From assembly GCA_943704525.1 (NCBI GenBank), contig CALSCQ010000329.1:6732-21406 (forward strand): 14,675 nucleotides of DNA. The letters run 5' to 3'. The notes beneath the pieces were generated by a model. The model did not search any database. It worked only from the letters and a program-made list of their open reading frames with translations, and had not been told where the DNA came from. Shown here piece by piece: positions 9,101 to 14,675 of this stretch (position 1 is the stretch's first letter; each line of letters starts with the position of its first letter). Made by a program: the position numbers and the translations under genes. The stretch comes from Pigoraptor vietnamica. Its lineage: Eukaryota > Opisthokonta > Filasterea.

Positions 9101-10659
9101 GCAGTCAGGACTGGGCTAAGATCTATCTCTGTCATTCAATCCGATTAGCCGGTGAGAAGATTACGATCCAAAAACGGCCGATGCCAGTCTGCGCCCATCC
9201 AACCACGATTAGTTGGACAAAAAAGAAGTCTGCTGACCACACACCGAAGTAAATTCCCGCAAACTCGCCGCTCGCGTTGGTCGTCGGGATGAAGCTGGCA
9301 TAGAGGTTGTTGAGAAAATCAATGGGAATTTCAATCTCGAGCTCGCTCTGGGGCGTCTCGGGCATCGACCAGTCGAGGAAGCCTTCCACGGCGAGGTGCT
9401 TGATCTCCTCGGTGATCGGCCCGTACAGCCCGCTCCCTGTTGTGTACTGTACGATCGCAAGGTTGTGACGCAACTGGAGTAAGTGCGGGAACATTGCCAG
9501 CCTTCGCATGGATTGCACATGACGTCAGACGGTGGTACCGTGCCTGCAAAGCTAAACCGAAGGACAACCTCTCAAGTGCATCCGTCCCCCACCTCGAAGG
9601 GAGCCTTCGTCCATTCGTTGACGATGCCATGCGCGAAGCCGTCCTGTCGCGGGTCGTTGCAAAAGTCACCGTCAGTCCACATGACCGCCATCATCATGGA
9701 TATTGGACCCGTCCGGAGCAACGCACATTGACTGGCAGTTACACAACTTCCGTACAGGTTCAGCGAAAACGACGGCTGTCAGTGTCACAGTTATGGCGCA
9801 ACTAACGCCGGCGAACACTGCAATAGCATGCACACCGGCAGAGCGGGCTGTCGACCGACCGACCGACTCACCCCAATCATGTGCGACATGTAGCCGTAGC
9901 AAAACGCGAGGGCCTGAAGGCGCTCCTCATCGTCGACGATCTTCTTTGCCTCCCGCAGCTGGTACATTCCGTAGTCGATCGATCGCCACTGGTCGAATTT
10001 GCGCGCCTCAAACGTGGTGTTGCTGCTCGTGCACGCCGTCGCATTCCATTTGGTGTCGCAGTCGTAGGCCTTGCCCTTGTTCACGTGCACCCACAGCTGC
10101 CCGCCAAACTGTATGCACGCAGCGTGCAACGTCAGCAAACGGAACCAGAAAACGCGACAGTTAAAAACGGTTATTAAATTATACACCGTGCCTGGCGAGC
10201 GGAGCCGTTCGAATTGAACTGAAGGGCGGCTAACCCGTATCAGCGCCGTTGGCAATAGACGGAGCCGAGACGGCTATAATGGCCAGCATCATCACGCAAT
10301 GGAAGCAAGCGTGCGACTCGGCGGCTTATTCCGGAACCCACCAAATCAGGAAAACAGTCGGGCCCAAGGACGCCGCCGCGGAAGAGATTGCGGTAATGCG
10401 TCCTTGTGGAGTTGTCCCGCAGCCGACGGACGAGGTTGACGGTGTCGGGCGTGTTGCCGATGAATACGTCGGTGAGATTCGCAACCTTCTTGTAGTAGAT
10501 GCCGCCATTCGCCTCGTAAGTCTCGTCGCGAATGGCGTTGAGGGCCTGGTTAGCGACAATGAGGTGGGTCTTGAGCTTGAAAGCGAACGCTGCGTGCTCC
10601 GAAAGGAGCGCAGCGGCAATTAAAACGACCAGTGTCGTCGGCACTGTCACGCGCGCCAT
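6153..10659 (-). CDS. Membrane-anchored zinc-dependent phospholipase C-like ectoprotein, nine exons
   Basis: Exons, in transcript order: 10659-10342, 10108-9872, 9643-9593, 9473-9245, 9018-8847, 8659-8456, 8342-8045, 7857-6964, 6836-6153. All eight joins are GT/AG and phase-consistent, giving 1028 aa. A signal peptide (residues 1-26, ending AAFA) precedes FKLKTH, the start of a zinc-dependent phospholipase C/S1-P1-like domain. Candidate zinc ligands are His32, Asp101 or Asp105 in GPDCFPDL, His114 in LWVH, the H-x-x-x-D pair His182/Asp186 in SHMIGD, His190 in FAH and His205 in LRH. The family enzymes cleave phospholipid head groups, and the signal peptide implies an extracellular or lumenal site. 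Residues 210-800 match nothing I recognise. Residues 843-960 are a Pro/Ser/Thr/Ala-rich, mucin-like stalk, and 965-988 a Gly/Ala/Val-rich transmembrane helix. The 40-residue tail contains AENPLHG. Oddity: the Glu usually four residues after the last His is Ile209, so catalysis is uncertain. Sequons such as NLT (61) and NST (83) suggest N-glycosylation. Confidence 0.85.
9044..9062 (+). other. G-quadruplex motif opposite an intron pyrimidine tract
   Basis: Four GGG runs with loops of 3, 2 and 2 nt (GGGAGAGGGAAGGGAAGGG) fit the canonical quadruplex pattern on the plus strand. This is the template strand of intron 4 of the phospholipase-like gene. In the transcript the same bases form the polypyrimidine tract before the acceptor at 9019, which is probably their real role. 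Confidence 0.6.
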
Positions 10660-10893
10660 TTTCAGTCACGCGGCGGTATACTGGCTGAAGCCGGCTCAGT
10701 CCCATGGACAAAGTACTTTGAGGCTGACTGACCGGCATTGCGCCGCCCGCCGGCCGCGGCACCACGGCTGAACGCCAGAACGCGACGGTGATAATCGTCC
10801 GCCAGAATTGGCATGCTGCGAGTGGACCACAGTAAACACACGCCGCACATGCGCGCGCAGAACGGGACCAATAGGCGTTGAAAGAGCGATTAA

Positions 10894-10908
10894 AAAAGCC
10901 GGGCTTTT
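10894..10908. repeat. 15-bp palindrome AAAAGCC-G-GGCTTTT
   Basis: Perfect 7-bp arms around a single G. Read on either strand it ends in TTTT, as many bacterial-type hairpins do, but here it lies in a eukaryotic divergent promoter, so a protein-binding palindrome or a transposon-end remnant is more likely. Confidence 0.6.
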
Positions 10909-10947
10909 GTGGTGTTCGGTCGGCGACACTTGGAGGGCACGAAAAAA

Positions 10948-10994
10948 GGTGGAGAATTTGTGTTAGCTCAAATAAATTCTCGACCACCTGGTGG
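10948..10994. repeat. Imperfect hairpin plus overlapping CCACCTGGTGG palindrome
   Basis: GAGAATTT (10952-10959) pairs with AAATTCTC (10974-10981) across a 14-nt loop. The outer GGTG (10948-10951) pairs with CACC (10985-10988) past a 3-nt bulge. The same CACC is part of the perfect palindrome CCACCTGGTGG at 10984-10994. This is a candidate regulatory site or a relic of a small foldback element. Confidence 0.55.
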
Positions 10995-11181
10995 GAAGCT
11001 GGCACGGGGGCTAAGATAGGGGCGCAGCTCCCTGATTCGAATTTGTTGAAGGTCCATCCGAAACATCCGGGGCATCACCTACCAGCTTGCCCCCAGAGAG
11101 GTCTTCGCCCCCGTAGAGGAATCTCGGGAAAGCGCTACTTCAAACTGACAGTTCGCAGTCATCTTTCGTGCAACGCCAACC

Positions 11182-12471
11182 ATGGAGGCTGCTGGGGACG
11201 CCGAGGATCTCCGTGATGTCGAAGACCTTGTCCGATCTGCTGATGAGGAGTACGTTGACGGCGATGCGGTCGTGGGTCCTTCGGCGAACATTGACGACAC
11301 GTTGGTTGCTAGCATCCTGAAGGAGGCTACTGATAACGGGGCGGCGGCGTCTGCAGAATTAAGCGCAGCTGGCGAGTACTCGAGTCTAGTGGCGAGCATT
11401 GTGGGGCGCATGTGCAGAGACGAGGTGTTTCTTAGCGTTTCGACTCAGAAGGATTTCTGTGCGCGGCTTCGGGCAGTTCGTGGCGTCCTTAACGACTCAG
11501 ACTCGTGTGAACTGCGCTTGTACTTTGCTCTTTTTGTTCACGAGATTTGGGGTCGCACCATTGACTGCTTTAAGGAGTTGTGTGAGAGCAAGATGAGTCG
11601 TGAACACATGGTGCGAAAGTATCGTGGGCGCATCAACGGCATGTTGCAACTCGAGTCCTTGGAGCAGCTGTGGGAAAATATTGAACGATATTCGGGCATC
11701 ACGTTCGCTTGTGATTACAATGACACACGGGTTCGTTCTGTTGTGACGAGTATTGTAGTCGAGCATTTCAACGCGTTCGTGGAATTGCGCCGCGTGTCGC
11801 ATGAACACTTGGCGCAGTCGGCCGCTATCCGGGTTAGTCCGATGCCTGCGACGGCTGGAGATGTTGTCGGCGCGGCCGTCCAGCTCCATCTTTCGTTAGC
11901 GCAGAAGGATGCGGCATACGAGAAGGTGTTGTACATTTTGGGTTGGGCGCTGCGGCGTGTAAGTGATGAGGTTGGGCTGTTCGATAAGACCGACCGTGGT
12001 AGCGACCCTTCTCCGGATGTTCTTGCAAAGAGAGCTATCGTGTCCCTTATGCACGAGGATGAGAAGTTGCGCAACTTGCACCCGCCCATGTTAACACAGC
12101 TGGATCGTGGCGGGCTCTCTTACATCAACTTGCTCCTTGTGAACACCATGTTGGTCTTGGACGACCTTGTTATTACTCGTATAAGCGAACAGCAATTACG
12201 TTCAACGGTCAGCGATAATGTCATGCACGTTGACCCCATTGAAGCGGCCGTCGTCGAAAATGCTCCCTTGTTTCAAACTTTTTTGACGGGTCTTAGGGCT
12301 ATCTGTGCATTGCGCGCCGGTGAAAATGGTACGGTCGACGAAATGGCTCGGCTAAGGACGTGTGGTCTCTGTTCATTAACTATTATGTGCATGCGTGCGT
12401 TGGCGAGGTCTTGCGCATTTGGAATGAGTCGTTGGACCCCACCTCCACACACGGGACACTCAAAGAAATAA
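11182..12471 (+). CDS. Unrecognised protein, probable frameshift near the C-terminus; possible transposon partner
   Basis: 429 aa from an ATG in a strong context (AACCATGG). The N-terminal 60 residues are acidic. The rest is helical with conserved-looking aromatic positions (LRLYFALFVHEIWGRTIDCF, SLEQLWENIERYSGITF). Around residues 250-325 it reads VLYILGWALRRV and then LTQLDRGGLSYINLLL. The Y-x-x-G-[YW]-x-x-R and [KD]-R-G-G-L pair, spaced this way, resembles the C-terminal domain of P-element/THAP9-type transposases; this is a motif-level impression only. From about 12354 the coding character moves to another frame, which gives 47 natural-looking codons (KDVWSLFINYYVHACVGEV onward) to a stop at 12497. 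The ORF's own last 38 residues are instead Cys/Met/Ser-rich and artefactual. An indel between 12330 and 12354 is the likely cause; a GT...AG intron there would be under 40 nt. Third-position GC is lower than in the other genes. Its 3' end faces the transposase. Confidence 0.6.
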   Translation: MEAAGDAEDLRDVEDLVRSADEEYVDGDAVVGPSANIDDTLVASILKEATDNGAAASAELSAAGEYSSLVASIVGRMCRDEVFLSVSTQKDFCARLRAVRGVLNDSDSCELRLYFALFVHEIWGRTIDCFKELCESKMSREHMVRKYRGRINGMLQLESLEQLWENIERYSGITFACDYNDTRVRSVVTSIVVEHFNAFVELRRVSHEHLAQSAAIRVSPMPATAGDVVGAAVQLHLSLAQKDAAYEKVLYILGWALRRVSDEVGLFDKTDRGSDPSPDVLAKRAIVSLMHEDEKLRNLHPPMLTQLDRGGLSYINLLLVNTMLVLDDLVITRISEQQLRSTVSDNVMHVDPIEAAVVENAPLFQTFLTGLRAICALRAGENGTVDEMARLRTCGLCSLTIMCMRALARSCAFGMSRWTPPPHTGHSKK

Positions 12472-12568
12472 CGATGAGGAAGCAGATGGGTAAATGAAGA
12501 CTATTTTCTTTTCCGACACTGCGATCTAATGCACAGAATGAACAACATGTAGGAATGTATTGCAACGC

Positions 12569-14606
12569 TTAGTATTGCCGCCCACGCTTATTAGTCCGGG
12601 AGTCCAGCTCAACCGGTTCGTCGGGTCGCTCTCGGATGCCGCCTCGTCCAACCGCCGGCTCCGCTTGCCCCGAATGCACGCTCCTGTCAGCACGCCCCGC
12701 GTGCCCTTCGCCGCCGTACCGCGCCCCTCTGCCCACAGACTGAGCACGCCCTCGGGGGCGCCCCCGGCCGCGAGCTGAGGTCGTGCGTCCCCCACGCACA
12801 GAAGCACGCTGCCGCTCCAGAGCGTGTGCAGCAGCACTACCCGGTCGACGTGACATTCCCCGTCGACGCGTGTCCACCATATCGCGAGGAGAATGAAACG
12901 CCGAGAGTCCCTCATCCTCAACGTCAGCCCCCACCGACCCCGTGTTCGTTCGGTCGCTGCCACCACGGCCCGAGAGAAACTCGAGAATGCCGGAGATCGT
13001 GGCGTACCTCGACAATGGCATGAAGTGCGACGCGCCGCGCATTCCTCGCAAGCGCCCAAACACCTTCTCGAGTATGTCCTGGTTAAACCGGCGGGGGCAC
13101 ACATAGTGGCCAGGATAGAGTTGGAAGAACTGCTCGCAGTAACCGACAAAACCTTCGAGGGAGATCGAGATCGCATCCCACGTCTGCCAGGCCAAAAACT
13201 TCGCCGCGCCCTCCGTGGGCGTAAGCGTTCCGTTACGAACAAGTTTCAGAACGCTCTCTCGCCACCGCGAGAAGAACGACATAAACCGCTCGACTTCGGC
13301 AAAGATCGGGTGGTCAAGCGAGTAGACGCGGCAGTGCCGATTGAAGAAGAAGGGGAAGAAGAGTGCGTTCACACGCTCAACAAAACGAATGACGCCCGCC
13401 AGCTCATGACGGCCGCTCAGGAAGAGGGCCTGCAGCACGAGAAGCATCTCGTCCGAAAAGATAACCCGCGCGAGCATCACACGCATCTTCATAAACGGCT
13501 GCGGCAGGAAGGTGGCGTTGCGGCTCAGCTTGGGGATGATGCGATGCTGCCGCGGGGTGGCCTTGACACGCTTCATCTCCTCGTTGAAAATGTCGACGAT
13601 GAACGACCAGTCAACGTGGGCGAAGGCAGATCCGAGGTCGCACGTAATGTGAAGAGCCTTCGTGCCGTCCCGCCGCGACGCATGGAACTGGTTTCGAATG
13701 TTCTTGAAGACGTGCGTGAGGCAGATGAGGAAGAAGATGAAGCGCGTCCTCGTCTCATCCTTGTCCGTCTTATAGCTACGAGCGTAAGGGTTTGGCGTCG
13801 ACCACGCCGGCGCTCCCTCCACCGCATCGCGACGGGCGTTGAGCTTGACAAAGGAAATGTTGCTGGGCGCGGGGTCGCAGATGATGCCGTCGACGAGAAA
13901 ACGGGCCTTGGCCAACGCACCGATAACCGCCCATACAATCGAGTCCAACTCAGTTGCGTTGAACGGCTTCTTGTGCGAGAAAAATGGACCGAGAAACGCG
14001 AAACCGGAAATGGAGTCAACCCACATGAACTGCAGCACATATTCGGCCGCAGGGGTCGCAGTCCCTTGTGCCGCTCCATCCGCTTCGCCGGCGGCGTGCG
14101 CCCCTCCCTGCCCGGCCTGGCCTCGGCGCCCACCGCCGCGCCCTCCGCGGCCGCGTGCCCCTCCACCTTGTGCACCCTGTGCAGGCGCCGGCCCCTTCGC
14201 CTTGTCCACGACGTCGAAGAGATTGTGGACCTTCGGACAATTTGCAATTCTTAGTGAAGGTCATATGGGCGTTAAACTGAGCTCCGAAACGTACCGTAGC
14301 TTCGTTCCCGGCAGCGTGGAAGTCGTACGCGAGCCCGATGATTTGGTTGTTCGATGCGTTGTACGCGAAGAAACTGTCAATCTTGACGTCATCAAAGATG
14401 AGAAACCCGCCAGCGGGTCCGCGGTAATACGCACGGGGGGTGCGTGCGTCGGCGTCCTTGTCACGTCGCGGTGTTGTGCCCCGGAGAGCTTCCCTGCCCC
14501 AGATATCTCCGGGCCATCCCGGAGATCTCCGGGTCGTCCCGGATATCCGGGATGACCCGCAGTACTCCGCTGCCCAAAGAGGCAATGGAGTCTCCTCCAG
14601 GTCCAT
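12569..14606 (-). CDS. P-element/THAP9-superfamily transposase, two exons, N-terminus unresolved
   Basis: Exon 14606-14295 splices (GTACGT donor, 64-nt intron, GAAG acceptor) in phase to 14230-12569, giving 657 aa if the ATG at 14606 is used. An in-frame TGA 12 nt before it makes this the first ATG, but an upstream exon joined by a splice site is equally possible. The fold is the RNase H-like core of P-type transposases: GFLIFDDVKI with the first catalytic Asp (72 or 73), IICDPAPSN with the second (Asp223), THVFKNIRN (276-284), FMKMRVMLARVIFS, and FNQDILEKVFGRLRG with the expected catalytic Glu492. Between the first two, residues 114-163 are a Gly/Ala/Arg/Gln-rich insert. The tail from about 525 is disordered, Arg/Gly-rich and basic. 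Two oddities: the usual Asp three residues before the His of D-x-x-H-x-x-K-x-x-R-N is Cys274, and no THAP (C2CH zinc) domain is present in the window. The frame is otherwise intact, which suggests recent activity or domestication. Confidence 0.85.
14498..14559. repeat. Three 18-20-bp tandem units, each a palindrome, at the transposase 5' end
   Basis: Units lie at 14498-14517, 14518-14537 and 14538-14555. Unit 1 has the core AGATATCT (14501-14508). Unit 2 is a perfect 16-bp palindrome, CCCGGAGATCTCCGGG (14518-14533). Unit 3 is another, TCCCGGATATCCGGGA (14537-14552), which extends to a 30-bp palindrome at 14530-14559 with one mismatched pair (36/53). The array falls within the open frame of the transposase N-terminus, reading SGTTRRSPGWPGDIWG, so it is either translated or in an untranslated leader or intron. 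Confidence 0.8.
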
Positions 14607-14675
14607 GTAAAGACATCATGCACATTCTGAAGTGTATAAAAAACTACTCCCAGTCAAAAATAACACGGCGTGCAA

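Larger units (their letters stand above)
10660..11181. other. Divergent intergenic region with inverted repeats
   Basis: 522 bp between the minus-strand phospholipase-like gene (ATG at 10659) and the plus-strand ORF starting at 11182, so it should carry both promoters. No TATA box is evident for either. The first 100 bp next to the phospholipase-like gene is very GC-rich. The middle (10890-10994) is AT-richer and contains three inverted repeats, described separately. No transfer RNA, ORF of note or transposon terminal repeat could be supported. If the right-hand genes are a mobile element, its left end probably lies in this interval. Confidence 0.5.
12569..14675. mobile_element. P-superfamily DNA transposon, ends not identified
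   Basis: Inferred from the transposase. The left boundary given is the transposase stop and the right boundary is the window edge. Neither is a mapped terminus. I found no matching terminal inverted repeats or target-site duplication between 10660-11180 and 14300-14675. The element may extend left to include the convergent ORF at 11182-12497 and right beyond the window. Confidence 0.45.

Noticed and set aside
11028-11050. GATTCGAATTT, resembling a tRNA T-loop
   Set aside because: No acceptor, anticodon or D-arm pairing could be found around it.
12893-14254. 453-aa plus-strand ORF
   Set aside because: Antisense of the transposase, which has clear catalytic motifs on the minus strand.
10660-14675. 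Terminal inverted repeats of the putative transposon
   Set aside because: Both flanks compared by eye; only short GC-rich resemblances, nothing alignable. The right end is probably outside the window.

Overview
The window is eukaryotic nuclear DNA. Most genes are broken up by short spliceosomal introns (about 40-380 nt) with GT...AG ends, coding DNA is GC-rich, long (GT)n microsatellites sit in non-coding DNA, and the proteins are of eukaryotic type (SPRY, SH3-DH-PH RhoGEF, P-superfamily transposase). The mix of Rho signalling, tyrosine-motif tails and a stalked membrane ectoprotein fits a free-living protist, perhaps an apusomonad, amoebozoan or unicellular holozoan relative. I cannot place it further from sequence alone.

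Layout, left to right. (1) Minus strand, 2855 down to the left edge: an eight-exon, 3'-partial gene whose exons I joined by splice sites and phase. It encodes a helical protein entering a SPRY domain. One intron holds a 236-bp (GT)n tract. (2) 2856-3141: the short upstream region of that gene, with a CACGTG box and two CRE-like boxes. (3) Minus strand 5451-3142: an intronless 769-aa RhoGEF with SH3, DH, PH, a disordered tail and a C-terminal coiled coil, the same domain order as the animal PIX proteins. (4) 5452-6152: a spacer with an AT-rich TATA-like element and a second (GT)n tract. (5) Minus strand 10659-6153: nine exons that join in phase to a 1028-aa secreted, single-pass membrane protein with an N-terminal zinc-dependent phospholipase C-like domain, a Pro/Ser/Thr/Ala-rich stalk, a transmembrane helix and a 40-residue tail. 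(6) 10660-11181: a divergent intergenic region with inverted repeats. (7) Plus strand 11182-12471: an unrecognised protein with lower third-position GC and a probable frameshift near its end. Its second half faintly resembles the C-terminal domain of P-type transposases. (8) Minus strand 14606-12569: a P-element/THAP9-superfamily transposase in two exons, keeping D, D and E candidate catalytic residues. Its N-terminus is unresolved, and a palindrome-rich 20-bp tandem repeat lies at its 5' end.

The first three minus-strand genes run head to tail and look like ordinary host genes for signalling and the cell surface. The right-hand 3.5 kb looks like a mobile element. The most interesting possibility is that its two convergent genes are two parts of one transposition system. 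That rests on short motif resemblance only and needs a profile search.
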